In this document: positions 18,167 to 27,781 of the stretch, piece after piece
Layout of the letters: the number at the start of each line of letters is the position of its first letter
Position numbering within the stretch: position 1 is the first letter of the stretch
NCBI GenBank assembly: GCA_965262565.1
Contig: CBDHFQ010000008.1
Coordinates: 186,001-250,000 of the forward strand
Length of the DNA stretch: 64,000 bases
Direction: 5' to 3'
Origin: CBDHFQ01 sp965262565
Lineage (GTDB): Bacteria; Bacteroidota; Bacteroidia; J057
Notes under the pieces: model-generated
Database searches by the model: none
What the model was told of the DNA's origin: nothing
What the model saw: the letters and a program-made list of their open reading frames with translations, nothing else
Program-made: the position numbers and the translations under genes

Positions 18167-19384
18167 TTAATCAATTTTGATTAATTTTTTCGTGATGCGA
18201 TTCTCTAATTGGTCCGAAAATAAATAAATGAGATATATCCCGTTGGGAAGGAAAGAAACATCAATGGTCCACTCATTGACTCCCTGAATTATCCTCTTGT
18301 TTTCGTACAAAATGCTCTGGCCCTGTAAAGTGAGAATTTCGTAGGTTAATAGGCCAAATTGTTCGCTTTCATAACGCATATAGAGCTGGTCCGAGACTGG
18401 ATTAGGATACGTAGAAAATCCTTTCTCATTTAATTCCGGTAGGTGATTCGTCGCGATATCTCCCAGGGTGATAAAAGACCATATCTCAGAATAAGTAATC
18501 CCGCCACAAGCGATCGTTCCTATTCTGAATTCGTATTCCGTTCCAGGTCGAAGTTGTTCCAGGTAGAAATCATTATCCTCTGTTTCTTCTGCGATCCAGG
18601 AATCTGTATCTTTTTCTCTATATTCAAAAGTGAAGTAGACTCCTTCTTCAAATCCCTCATCCTCATCCTCATCCTCATCCTCATCCTCATCTTCATCCTC
18701 TTCCTCATCTTCCTCTTCCTCTTCCTCTTCCTGTTCATTTTCACCTTCTTCATTTTCGTCCTCTCCCTCTTCTCCCTCTTCCCTTTCGTCATCTTCTTCG
18801 CCTTCAAATTCTAACCAATTGTGTTCCCAGTAAAATTCTGCTTCAGTTTCCGTTAATTCGACCAATTCTATCCCAAATGCAGGGGTTACGTATGCACATC
18901 TATTAATTATGCTATCCGTGGGAGCTATTAGGTTGAATTTTATTTCGGAAATGCCTGCACAACTGGCATCTCCATGATTAGAGACCGCAGTTAGTAACAC
19001 ATATCTTGCTGTTAGATTAGCTAAATCAGGACCTGGAAATCCACCATAAACCGCTGAGCCACTTCCTTTAGGAAAGTTCATTTCGCCCCAGTATATCCAT
19101 TCTTGACCATCCAAAGAATAGTCGATATTAACTTTGTTGAAACCCTGGCTGAGCCTGGAAGGATCATTAGTGTTCCATACCCATGTTCTGGATAAATTTC
19201 TCACGGTACCAAGGTCATACTGTATCCAATGGGTGGCGCCATATTCCGACTTAGGATTCTGGCTCAATTCACACGATCTCCAGGTATCTAGCCAAATGGA
19301 AGCATCCGGTTCAAAGCAGGTAGACTGAGCATTGATGGGCTGGATGAAGATGAAAAGTGCAATAATACTTAAAATATATCTCAT
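18167..19384 (-). CDS. T9SS-secreted protein: discoidin-like domain, interrupted FN3 domain, C-terminal sorting domain
   Basis: A 405-residue secreted protein. Signal peptide (residues 1-19, ending INAQ). An F5/8-type-C/discoidin-like beta-sandwich spans about residues 22-150 (WIQYDLGTVRNLSRTWVWN, then NIDYSLDGQEWIYWGEMNF). A fibronectin type III domain follows (ETEAEFYW ... LRPGTEYEFRIG), and its middle is split by an acidic low-complexity stretch (about residues 195-243) of Glu and Asp. The C-terminus is a type IX secretion sorting domain (STYPNPVSDQLYMRYES, ending in KKLIKID). Such proteins are exported through the outer membrane by T9SS and usually anchored there. The role is probably ligand or glycan binding; no catalytic domain is visible. 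Confidence 0.88.
   Translation of the reverse strand: MRYILSIIALFIFIQPINAQSTCFEPDASIWLDTWRSCELSQNPKSEYGATHWIQYDLGTVRNLSRTWVWNTNDPSRLSQGFNKVNIDYSLDGQEWIYWGEMNFPKGSGSAVYGGFPGPDLANLTARYVLLTAVSNHGDASCAGISEIKFNLIAPTDSIINRCAYVTPAFGIELVELTETEAEFYWEHNWLEFEGEEDDEREEGEEGEDENEEGENEQEEEEEEEDEEEDEDEDEDEDEDEDEGFEEGVYFTFEYREKDTDSWIAEETEDNDFYLEQLRPGTEYEFRIGTIACGGITYSEIWSFITLGDIATNHLPELNEKGFSTYPNPVSDQLYMRYESEQFGLLTYEILTLQGQSILYENKRIIQGVNEWTIDVSFLPNGIYLIYLFSDQLENRITKKLIKID
18655..18690 (-). repeat. Hexanucleotide tandem repeat coding for Asp-Glu
   Basis: CCTCAT is repeated six times in a row (ATGAGG on the coding strand; read in frame it gives alternating Asp and Glu). Weaker repeats carry the acidic tract on toward 18800. 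Gain or loss of units would keep the reading frame. Confidence 0.85.
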
Positions 19385-19446
19385 AATGTTGTTCTGTAAA
19401 CCAATGATGAAGAAATGTTAATCAAGGAAGTATCTACCGACACCAT

Positions 19447-20862
19447 TTAGATATTCATGAAGCCAATAGGTGGAGTAGAAGACAAGGGGTTGTAAAAATT
19501 ACCTATGTTGGGAAATAGTCTGACTAATTCACTTTTTGCTACTCCATACCAAAGAGCTAATTCTGAAAAGTACTCATCGGTAGATATCTGAGGAATTAGT
19601 ACACCACCCCCAATTTCTAATTCACTATCGAGTGCCAAATTGGGGTACGAACCGTAAATCTCATTTCCTTTGACCTGATTTCCCATCACAAGGACATTCC
19701 CTCCCCAGGCGTGATCGGTACCATTTCCATTGGACGTAAGCGTTCTGGCAAAATCGGAAATAGTAAAGGTAGTGACACAATCCTCCAGATTTAATTCTGC
19801 CAGGGATGTTTGGAATTCACTCATAGCCTTACTTACTATACCAAGCATATTGTTTTGATTGTTAAGCAATTCGTCGTGATGATCCCAACCATCAAATCTC
19901 ACGAAGAACGTCTGTCGTTTAACCCCAAGATCCTGTCGTACTTTCATCGTTCTGGCCACCATTTTTAAGCTTTGAGATAGTTCAGTATTTGAAAAGGTGG
20001 TTGTGATATTAGAATTGGAGACTGCAGAACTGAATAATTCATGCGTATTCTGACTTGCCTGGACGATTTCTGCATAGGTTTGCTTGAAAATATCCTGATA
20101 TTGTTGTTCCATCAAACTTTTCACAGCAGATTGGCGAATCTGATCAAAAGTGGACTGTCCATGATATCCATCGATGCCAATACTTCCCGTTCCTGTAGGC
20201 AAAATGGCATACTCTGCTGTTTGTTGACCCAACTGGAAGATGTTTTTGCCAGAAAGGGAAATGTTCATGGAAATATTCTGATTCGTATTGGCTGACTGGA
20301 CTAAATCAGCTAATCTTCCTCCCCAGCCCGTAGCAGCATTCGTTTGAGGTACTGAGGTCTGCCATTGTTGGTCCTGATCCGCATGTGAAAACAATCCAAA
20401 GGGTAAATTATTGGACGTCTCATAGGTACTTTTAGTAAGGGGCTCTACTAAGGTGCCTACATTGGAGATAATAGCGAGCTTTCCTTGTCCGAATAGAGTA
20501 TGTAGTTCTGGCATGGATGGATGTAACCCCAACTCCTTTTCATTGTACTTATTGGGGATGAGTTTAAGAAGGCTATTTTGAGCTAATGCCTGATTCGAAC
20601 GTGTAGTAGCATAAACTTGATAATGTTCGTTACTGATAGGAACTACCATATTGTAAGAGTCATTTCCCCCTCCCAACATGATGCAAACCAAGGCTCTATA
20701 ATCTTCGGCTCCATTAGTTTTTTGATAAGGTTTATTATCAAAAGAAGCAGCACTCATGGATTGAAGATTGAATAGGGTAGAGAAAAAAGTAGTAGAACCT
20801 ATGGCTGCACAACTGGCAGTTCCTAAAAAGGCTCTTCTGGAAAATTTTTTATAATATGACAT
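19447..20862 (-). CDS. DUF1501-family exported protein
   Basis: A 471-residue protein with a Tat-type signal (KKFSRRAFLGTASCAAIG). The DUF1501 hallmark MLGGGNDSYNMVVP is near residue 62, and the alkaline-phosphatase-like fold is further marked by RFDGWDHHDE and TISDFARTLTSNGNGTDHAW. DUF1501 proteins are sulfatase/phosphatase-fold enzymes of unknown reaction, nearly always encoded beside DUF1800 proteins. That holds here: the DUF1800 gene is upstream on the same strand, 141 bp away, suggesting an operon. Confidence 0.9.
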   Translation of the reverse strand: MSYYKKFSRRAFLGTASCAAIGSTTFFSTLFNLQSMSAASFDNKPYQKTNGAEDYRALVCIMLGGGNDSYNMVVPISNEHYQVYATTRSNQALAQNSLLKLIPNKYNEKELGLHPSMPELHTLFGQGKLAIISNVGTLVEPLTKSTYETSNNLPFGLFSHADQDQQWQTSVPQTNAATGWGGRLADLVQSANTNQNISMNISLSGKNIFQLGQQTAEYAILPTGTGSIGIDGYHGQSTFDQIRQSAVKSLMEQQYQDIFKQTYAEIVQASQNTHELFSSAVSNSNITTTFSNTELSQSLKMVARTMKVRQDLGVKRQTFFVRFDGWDHHDELLNNQNNMLGIVSKAMSEFQTSLAELNLEDCVTTFTISDFARTLTSNGNGTDHAWGGNVLVMGNQVKGNEIYGSYPNLALDSELEIGGGVLIPQISTDEYFSELALWYGVAKSELVRLFPNIGNFYNPLSSTPPIGFMNI

Positions 20863-21003
20863 ATTATTATTATATTATTTAGGCTATCTTAATGCTATTG
20901 GAATGCGATGTTTCTAATCACCACCTCATTAATAGGCTTGCTTTATGTTATATATGAATGCTTATACTTACCTTTTTGAAAGAATTAGGAATCAATATCT
21001 TGA

Positions 21004-22794
21004 TTATCTGATAATGGCATAATCAGGAGAAATTAAAATGAGATAGATGGCCATTTTTAGTTTTTCCTCAGGTGTATTCAGAAGATCTACTGCGTCGGCT
21101 ATGGTGGTTTTTGTTTTTTGTCCCAATAAGCCGTTGGCAAGAATGATGTCCAGGCGGTTAATCAGTTCAGCAGCATTCGCAGTTAACGCCAGCTCAGCAC
21201 TAAGATCCATGCTATGTCCATCATTTGCATACTCCTCATCTATCACTTCTTCTAATTCGTCATCCCCTACACATCTATCTGTGAGATGTCTTTCCTTTAT
21301 TACTCTGTTATTGACATCATTGATTAATCCAATGGCATTCGTAGCATTGAAGATTTGAAATTCTGGGGCTACCAGGTAATTTTGATTAATTGGTCCCGGA
21401 GGAGCATAATCTGGAAGGAAGAAGTTAAATACGCTAGGAGCTTCCAGAGGAGATTGTCCCGTATTTGCTCCAAAACATGTCATTAGGTAAAAATAATTTC
21501 CTGGAGAAATAGTAGATATGTTGAATGCTTTGAGCAGGTTCAATAATCTTACGACAGGCTCCCTTAATTTTCCAAAAGTGTAGGCTTCAGGCATATTACA
21601 ATTCCTTGCTTGTGGATGTAGAAGAATCGCTTTCAATACATCTTGAAAGTTGTTTTCCTTATCTGGGTCAAATACAGCTGCTACATCTGAGACATAGGAA
21701 GGACTGGGATTAGAAGTCGTGAACATTTTGATGAGCGCTTTACTAATAAATGGAGCTGTATTGGGATGATTAGCTAAGTGCTCCATGGTTTGTGCTATAT
21801 CTATCATTCCTGCTTGATTAGCTGGAAGTACAACTCCATTCAATAATCTCTTTTCACTCGTATCATGAAAGTCATCATACATTTTCATCGGGACTTGTAC
21901 GATACTCGTAATGTTATCTTCCAGTTCCCCAATACCGCCACCAAATTGCCCATTAGCCGTACCATCGCTTAATCCAGTGAAAACCTGAGCAAACTCTTTA
22001 ATATTTGTATTTGTATAGGTAGGAATAAAATTTCCTGCTGAATCTCTTTTTCTTGTACCATCTGAATTGAGTTCCCACAAACCTATGCTGAATAATTGCA
22101 TAATCTCCCTGGCATAGTTTTCATCTGGATGAATATTTCTGGAGGGATCAGCTTTAGGATTATTATAATGAGATAAGAAACTTCCCATGGCTGGACTTAG
22201 AGTAACATCTGTTAGAAGGGTTTGGTAATTCTTGAAAGCGTTAGTGCCTAACATATCATAGTAAGTACCTATTACCTGACCGATATCTTCGAAAAAGTCA
22301 GAATTATCGTTAATAACCATAAGCTGACTAAGGTTAAAGGCCATTCTTTGTCGTAGTACATCAGCAGTAGTGAGGTTTTGAGTCATCCAGCTAGACCTGA
22401 AATAAACGTGAAATATACCTGCACCTTCTTCAAATTCACTTCCTTCTAATATTCGGGCTTGCTCCTCCATTTCTTTCAAAATGGGTTGTTGAGGTAATAG
22501 GAACTGTTCATCCAACCACGCTTCATATCCCATCGCCGCTGTCATTTCTATGGTCGAGTAATCCGCTCCAAAGGTAGCTTGAGCTAAAAATCGTGAAGCA
22601 TCTTTTAATTGGATGTCATTTTTTATAGGGAAACCATCTACTGTTTGAGCACCGCTTGCTACGGTAGCAGAAGAACTGCTAGTTACCACGACTTCATTGT
22701 TATGTCCGGCTCCAAGAAAATCGTAATGTCTAAATTGGGCAAAGGTGGCTTTAGATGCTCCTACACACACGAGGAAGATAAGAATTCTTGTCAT
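21004..22794 (-). CDS. DUF1800-family exported protein
   Basis: A 596-residue protein with a signal peptide (residues 1-19, ending ATFAQ). DUF1800 features include ASRFLAQATFGADYS near the start of the domain, NYAREIMQLFSIGLWELNSD with a conserved Glu-rich helix, and the C-terminal ISPDYAIIR. The function is unknown; members are exported partners of DUF1501 proteins. It is the upstream gene of the pair with the DUF1501 gene at 19447-20862. No T9SS sorting domain is present at its C-terminus. Confidence 0.9.
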   Translation of the reverse strand: MTRILIFLVCVGASKATFAQFRHYDFLGAGHNNEVVVTSSSSATVASGAQTVDGFPIKNDIQLKDASRFLAQATFGADYSTIEMTAAMGYEAWLDEQFLLPQQPILKEMEEQARILEGSEFEEGAGIFHVYFRSSWMTQNLTTADVLRQRMAFNLSQLMVINDNSDFFEDIGQVIGTYYDMLGTNAFKNYQTLLTDVTLSPAMGSFLSHYNNPKADPSRNIHPDENYAREIMQLFSIGLWELNSDGTRKRDSAGNFIPTYTNTNIKEFAQVFTGLSDGTANGQFGGGIGELEDNITSIVQVPMKMYDDFHDTSEKRLLNGVVLPANQAGMIDIAQTMEHLANHPNTAPFISKALIKMFTTSNPSPSYVSDVAAVFDPDKENNFQDVLKAILLHPQARNCNMPEAYTFGKLREPVVRLLNLLKAFNISTISPGNYFYLMTCFGANTGQSPLEAPSVFNFFLPDYAPPGPINQNYLVAPEFQIFNATNAIGLINDVNNRVIKERHLTDRCVGDDELEEVIDEEYANDGHSMDLSAELALTANAAELINRLDIILANGLLGQKTKTTIADAVDLLNTPEEKLKMAIYLILISPDYAIIR

Positions 22795-23023
22795 AAAATA
22801 GAGATATCATAGTTGAACTTTGGAGTTTACTATGATGGAACGAGGCAGCTAGAAATGATCCTACCTTAAATGGAAAAATTATATAAGATCAGAGAGAATC
22901 GACCCCTTTTATTTAACCACTTAGTAAATAATAATTTAAGTCTTCATTGGCCTGCTCTACCTTTACCATCTAATTTTCTTAAGTCATTCCAATGATTTAT
23001 AGCGAATGTATTGATGGGATAAC

Positions 23024-23064
23024 AAAAGGTGAGGATGGCTTCTTTGGAGCCATCCTCACCTTTT
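23024..23064 (-). terminator. Strong intrinsic terminator after the coiled-coil gene
   Basis: A 17-bp perfect stem (23024-23040 and 23048-23064) with a 7-nt loop, with A/T tracts at both outer ends, works as a terminator for the minus-strand gene ending at 23091. It could stop transcription from either side. Confidence 0.92.
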
Positions 23065-23090
23065 TTGAGTCGAATGTTATTCTGGAAACC

Positions 23091-26000
23091 TTATAATCCC
23101 CCTTTTAACTCATCTTGCCATGCTTCTAACTCTTCCCATTTATTGTCAGCAGCTAATTTGGATTGTTGAGCCCAGGTTTTGGGATTGCTGATCCTATAAC
23201 TAGGTCCTGCCGCATCTAATATTTCTCTTAATCGCTCTTCAGAAGTGTTAGCCAAGGCATCGAATGTAAAGATCCCACTATCATTCAGTAATCCTTCGAT
23301 TTTAGGACCGATACCTTCTACTTTCTTTAGATCGTCTTTAGCTCCAGTTTGAGAAAGTTCTGTGAAATTGTTGTCTGTGATTTCCCTAGAATTAGTAATC
23401 TCCCTTCTCTCTACTATTCTGGCATCTTTCGTAGTTCTCGTTTCTCCTATTACATTTTTAGACACCTCTACTGTACCCATATTACTCATCATTTCTCTCA
23501 GCGTATCAAAATCAATCGTCTTAACTACTTCCACTTCTCTGATAATTTCTACAGGAACTTCTTTGATGATCTCTATTTCCTTGATTACTTCCTTAGGCTT
23601 CTTCGCTAATTCGGCATAAGTTTCTTCCAACCTCACTCTCAATTGATTTGCTTCTTCTTCTTTTTGGTCCAATTGATTCTCCAAAGACCCTTTTGTTTCG
23701 GTTAAGTTTTGGGCTATCTGTTCTTTTTCTTGAGTGATAGACTTTAACTGGCCCAATAAATTATTTTTCTCCTCTTCCAAGCCTGAGAATCTGACGTTCC
23801 ACTCATTTAGCTGCGTCTTTAATTGATCCAACTCTTGCTCTTTCTCTTGTATCTGATTTTCAAACATCCCTTTTGTTTCGATCATGTTCTGGTTAATCTG
23901 TTCTTTTTCTTGAGTTGCCGACTTCAACTGACCTAACAGATTATTTTTCTCTTCTTCGATGCCTGAGAATCTAACATTCCACTCATTTAATTGAGCTTTT
24001 AATTCATGTAGCTCCTTTTCTTTACGCTCTAAATCTCCTTCCCATTCTGACATAATGATGGTCCATTTTTGAGCCAGATCGTTTTTCTCCCCTTGCACCG
24101 AAGTAAGCTGATTAGCTAAATTGTTTTTCTCTTCTTCCATGCCAGCGAATCTTCCTTGCCACTCTTCTAATTGTCCCTTTATTCCGTTCATTTCCTCCTC
24201 TTTCTGATGCAGTTGATGCTCAAGTCCTCCTTTGGTGTCATTAAGATTTTGGAAAAGCTGATCTTTCTCCTGGATGACAATGTTCAATTGACCTGCCAGA
24301 TTGTTTTTCTCTTCTTCCATGCCCGCGAATCTTCCTTGCCACTCTTCTAATTGTCCCTTTATTCCGTTCATTTCCTCCTCTTTCTGCTGCAGTTGGTGTT
24401 CGAGTCCTCCTTTGGTGTCATTAAGATTTTGGAAAAGCTGATCTTTCTCCTGGATGACAATGTTCAATTGACCTGCCAGATTGTTTTTCTCTTCTTCCAT
24501 GCCCGCGAATCTTCCTTGCCACTCTTCTAATTGTCCCTTTATTCCGTTCATTTCCTCCTCTTTCTGCTGCAGTTGGTGTTCGAGTCCTCCTTTGGTGTCA
24601 TTAAGATTTTGGAAGAGCTGATCTTTCTCCTGGATGACAATGTTCAATTGACCTGCCAGATTGTTTTTCTCTTCTTCCATGCCCGCGAATCTTCCTTGCC
24701 ACTCTTCTAATTGTCCCTTTATTCCGTTCATTTCCTCCTCTTTCTGATGCAATTGATGCTCAAGTCCTCCTTTGGTGTCATTGAGGTTTTGGAAGAGCTG
24801 ATCTTTCTCCTGGATGACAATGTTCAATTGACCTGCCAGATTGTTTTTCTCTTCTTCCATGCCCGCGAATCTTCCTTGCCACTCTTCTAATTGTCCCTTT
24901 ATTCCGTTCATTTCCTCCTCTTTCTGATGCAATTGATGCTCAAGTCCTCCTTTGGTGTCATTGAGGTTTTGGAAGAGCTGATCTTTCTCCTGGATGACAA
25001 TGTTCAATTGACCTGCCAGATTGTTTTTCTCTTCTTCCATGCCCGCGAATCTTCCTTGCCACTCTTCTAATTGTCCCTTTATTCCGTTCAGTTCCTCCTC
25101 TTTCTGATGCAATTGATGCTCAAGTCCTCCTTTGGTGTCATTGAGGTTTTGGAATAGTTGGTTTTTCTCTTGATCAATGCTATGTAATTGTCCGATTAAA
25201 TGATTTTTTTCAACTTCAAGGCCAGTGAATTTGTCTTGCCATTCATTCAATTGTCTTCTTAATCCATTTAATTCCTCCTCTTTCTGATGCAGTTGATGCT
25301 CAAGTCCTCCTTTGGTGTCATTGAGGTTTTGGAAGAGTTGATCTTTCTCCTGGATGACAATGTTCAACTGACCTGCCAGATTGTTTTTCTCTTCTTCCAT
25401 GCCCGCGAATCTTCCTTGCCACTCTTCTAATTGCCCCTTTATTCCGTTCAGTTCCTCCTCTTTCTGATGCAATTGATGTTCTAATCCTCCTCTGGTATCG
25501 TTGAGGTTTTGGAAGAGTTGATCTTTTTCCTGGCCAATGGAATGTAGTTGTCCTGCCAAATTGTTTTTCTCTACTTCCAGACCGCTATACTTCCCTTGCC
25601 ATTCTTCTAACTGTCCCCTCAAGCCATTTAATTCCTCTTCCTTCAAATGTAATTGATGTTCTAATCCTCCTCTGGTATCGTTGAGGTTTTGGAAGAGTTG
25701 ATCTTTTTCCTGGCTAAGATTGTGTAGTTGTCCTGCCAGATTGTTTTTCTCTTCTTCCATGCCCGCGAATCTTCCTTGCCACTCTTCTAATTGCCCCTTT
25801 ATTCCGTTCAGTTCCTCCTCTTTCTGATGCAATTGATGTTCTAATCCTCCTCTGGTATCGTTGAGGTTTTGGAAGAGTTGATCTTTTTCCTGGCCAATGG
25901 AATGTAGTTGTCCTGCTAAATTGTTTTTCTCTACTTCCAGACCGCTATACTTCCCTTGCCATTCTTCTAACTGTCCCCTCAGGCCATTTAATTCCTCTTC

Positions 26001-27731
26001 CTTCAAATGTAATTGATGTTCTAATCCTCCTCTGGTATCGTTGAGGTTTTGGAAGAGTTGATCTTTTTCCTGGCCAATGGAATGTAGTTGTCCTGCCAGA
26101 TTGTTTTTCTCCACTTCCAGACCGCTATACTTTCCTTGCCATTCTTCTAACTGTCCCCTCAAGCCATTTAATTCCTCTTCCTTCAAATGTAATTGATGTT
26201 CTAATCCTCCTCTGGTATCGTTGAGGTTTTGGAAGAGTTGATCTTTTTCCTGGCCAATGGAATGTAGTTGTCCTGCTAAATTGTTTTTCTCTACTTCCAG
26301 ACCGCTATACTTCCCTTGCCATTCTTCTAACTGTCCCCTCAGGCCATTTAATTCCTCTTCTTTCAAATGTAATTGATGTTCTAATCCTCCTCTGGTATCG
26401 TTGAGGTTTTGGAAGAGTTGATCTTTTTCTTGGCTAAGATTGTGTAGTTGTCCTGCCAGATTGTTTTTCTCCACTTCCAGACCGCTATACTTTCCTTGCC
26501 ATTCTTCTAACTGTCCCCTCAGGCCATTTAATTCCTCTTCTTTCAAATGTAATTGATGTTCTAATCCTCCTCTGGTATCTTTTAGGTTTTGGAAGAGTTG
26601 ATCTTTTTCCTGGCTAAGATTGTGTAGTTGTCCTGCCAGATTGTTTTTCTCCACTTCCAGACCGCTATACTTTCCTTGCCATTCTTCTAACTGTCCCTTC
26701 AAGCCATTTAATTCCTCTTCTTTCAAATGTAATTGATGTTCTAATCCTCCTCTGGTATCTTTTAGGTTTTGGAAGAGTTGATCTTTTTCCTGGCCAATGG
26801 AATGTAATTGTCCTGCCAAATTGTTTTTCTCTACTTCCAGACCGCTATACTTCCCTTCCCATTCACCTAACAGCCCTCTCAATCGGTTAAGTTCCTCCTC
26901 TTTTAGGCGAACTGTTTGTTCCCATTCCTTTTGTGCATTAATCCAATTCTGTTCCTTTTGTTCTTTCTCTTCTAGCGTATTTTGTAACTGACCTGCCAAA
27001 TTCGACTTTTCATCATTCAGATTATGAAATCTGTTCCCCCATTGATTAAGTGCACCTTTCAGACTTAGTAATTCAGAAGCTTTATTATCTAGTTCAATTT
27101 TCAATTTGCCATTAGTAGTTGACAAATTTTGAGAGATTTGCTCTTTTTCTTGTGAGGTATTCTGTAGCTCATTAGTCAACGCCTTTTTCTCATTTTCCAA
27201 AGTCGAATTCTTATGTTCGAGATCCTCAAGTTGTTGCTTGAATTGTTCAATTTCTTTTGCGCGAAGTTCTTTTTCAGATGCCAGATTCGCCAGTTCATAT
27301 TCTTTTTCTTCCTTTTCTATATTGAGATTCTCATAAGCAACTTTAAGTCTTTCAATCTCGGTCAACAATTGTGCTTCATTATCTTTAGCTAATACCTTAT
27401 ACTTATCAAAGTCAGCATTAAGGGTATTGTATTGGTCTAGTTGAAGGGAAAGATTACTATTAGCAGTCTTATATTTAGTGTTCCAATCATTTATTTCGGT
27501 TTGGAGTTGGGCACGTTCATTGTTAGCTGTCTGAAATTCTTTATCCAGCTTAGTCAGATGTTGATGATTTGTGTCATATTGAGATTTTAGGGACACGTAT
27601 CTATTTCTTTCGGTGTCTATCTTAGATTGCAAATCCTGCAATCTGTTTTTTCTTAATAGCCACCCAATGAGTCCCCCTAATAATGCTGCACCAAGGAGGA
27701 ACAGGAGGAATAACAAAATACAGTTTAGCAT
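23091..27731 (-). CDS. Membrane-anchored giant coiled-coil repeat protein with C-terminal helix-hairpin-helix domain
   Basis: A 1546-residue protein. Residues 4-27 are one hydrophobic helix followed by positive charges (RKNRLQ), which predicts an N-terminal membrane anchor with the body in the cytoplasm. From about residue 30 to 1375 the sequence is continuous heptad-rich coiled coil. The bulk consists of 60-residue units of the type EKNNLAGQL...EKDQLFQNL...GGLEHQLHxKEEEL in two flavours (GLEVEKNN and GMEEEKNN). After a charged linker (EIIREVEVVK) lies a C-terminal helix-hairpin-helix-like domain (KKVEGIGPKIEGLLNDSGI), of the kind annotated as flap-endonuclease-like or DUF4332-type. It follows the OmpA-domain gene by 50 bp, forms an operon with it and ends at a strong terminator. 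The function is unknown; it could be a scaffold or a tether between membrane and nucleic acid. Confidence 0.88.
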   Translation of the reverse strand: MLNCILLFLLFLLGAALLGGLIGWLLRKNRLQDLQSKIDTERNRYVSLKSQYDTNHQHLTKLDKEFQTANNERAQLQTEINDWNTKYKTANSNLSLQLDQYNTLNADFDKYKVLAKDNEAQLLTEIERLKVAYENLNIEKEEKEYELANLASEKELRAKEIEQFKQQLEDLEHKNSTLENEKKALTNELQNTSQEKEQISQNLSTTNGKLKIELDNKASELLSLKGALNQWGNRFHNLNDEKSNLAGQLQNTLEEKEQKEQNWINAQKEWEQTVRLKEEELNRLRGLLGEWEGKYSGLEVEKNNLAGQLHSIGQEKDQLFQNLKDTRGGLEHQLHLKEEELNGLKGQLEEWQGKYSGLEVEKNNLAGQLHNLSQEKDQLFQNLKDTRGGLEHQLHLKEEELNGLRGQLEEWQGKYSGLEVEKNNLAGQLHNLSQEKDQLFQNLNDTRGGLEHQLHLKEEELNGLRGQLEEWQGKYSGLEVEKNNLAGQLHSIGQEKDQLFQNLNDTRGGLEHQLHLKEEELNGLRGQLEEWQGKYSGLEVEKNNLAGQLHSIGQEKDQLFQNLNDTRGGLEHQLHLKEEELNGLRGQLEEWQGKYSGLEVEKNNLAGQLHSIGQEKDQLFQNLNDTRGGLEHQLHQKEEELNGIKGQLEEWQGRFAGMEEEKNNLAGQLHNLSQEKDQLFQNLNDTRGGLEHQLHLKEEELNGLRGQLEEWQGKYSGLEVEKNNLAGQLHSIGQEKDQLFQNLNDTRGGLEHQLHQKEEELNGIKGQLEEWQGRFAGMEEEKNNLAGQLNIVIQEKDQLFQNLNDTKGGLEHQLHQKEEELNGLRRQLNEWQDKFTGLEVEKNHLIGQLHSIDQEKNQLFQNLNDTKGGLEHQLHQKEEELNGIKGQLEEWQGRFAGMEEEKNNLAGQLNIVIQEKDQLFQNLNDTKGGLEHQLHQKEEEMNGIKGQLEEWQGRFAGMEEEKNNLAGQLNIVIQEKDQLFQNLNDTKGGLEHQLHQKEEEMNGIKGQLEEWQGRFAGMEEEKNNLAGQLNIVIQEKDQLFQNLNDTKGGLEHQLQQKEEEMNGIKGQLEEWQGRFAGMEEEKNNLAGQLNIVIQEKDQLFQNLNDTKGGLEHQLQQKEEEMNGIKGQLEEWQGRFAGMEEEKNNLAGQLNIVIQEKDQLFQNLNDTKGGLEHQLHQKEEEMNGIKGQLEEWQGRFAGMEEEKNNLANQLTSVQGEKNDLAQKWTIIMSEWEGDLERKEKELHELKAQLNEWNVRFSGIEEEKNNLLGQLKSATQEKEQINQNMIETKGMFENQIQEKEQELDQLKTQLNEWNVRFSGLEEEKNNLLGQLKSITQEKEQIAQNLTETKGSLENQLDQKEEEANQLRVRLEETYAELAKKPKEVIKEIEIIKEVPVEIIREVEVVKTIDFDTLREMMSNMGTVEVSKNVIGETRTTKDARIVERREITNSREITDNNFTELSQTGAKDDLKKVEGIGPKIEGLLNDSGIFTFDALANTSEERLREILDAAGPSYRISNPKTWAQQSKLAADNKWEELEAWQDELKGGL
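23761..27010 (-). repeat. 180-bp tandem repeat array inside the coiled-coil gene
   Basis: The anchor TTGTTTTTCT or a close variant recurs exactly every 180 bp: 23761, 23941, 24121 and on every 180 bp through 26821, with a diverged unit at 27001. That gives roughly 18-19 periods, each encoding 60 residues. Units between 24301 and 25020 are nearly identical to one another at DNA level, including third positions, and so are those from 25561 to 26700; the unit at 25201 is diverged. This points to recent expansion or homogenisation in at least two blocks. Confidence 0.95.
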
Positions 27732-27781
27732 GGTGTAGTAGGTTTAATTTTTTGGTTAAAATTTAATCAATGTTAATTATA

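Noticed and set aside
18443..18814. Antisense open frame opposite the acidic tract
   Set aside because: It is a by-product of the hexanucleotide repeat (runs of Leu/Ile/Phe) and lies opposite a strong gene with a signal peptide and a sorting domain.
24121..26880. CRISPR-like or satellite array suggested by regular repeats
   Set aside because: The period is 180 bp with no unique spacers, and the repeat stays in one open frame that encodes coiled coil; it is an intragenic repeat.
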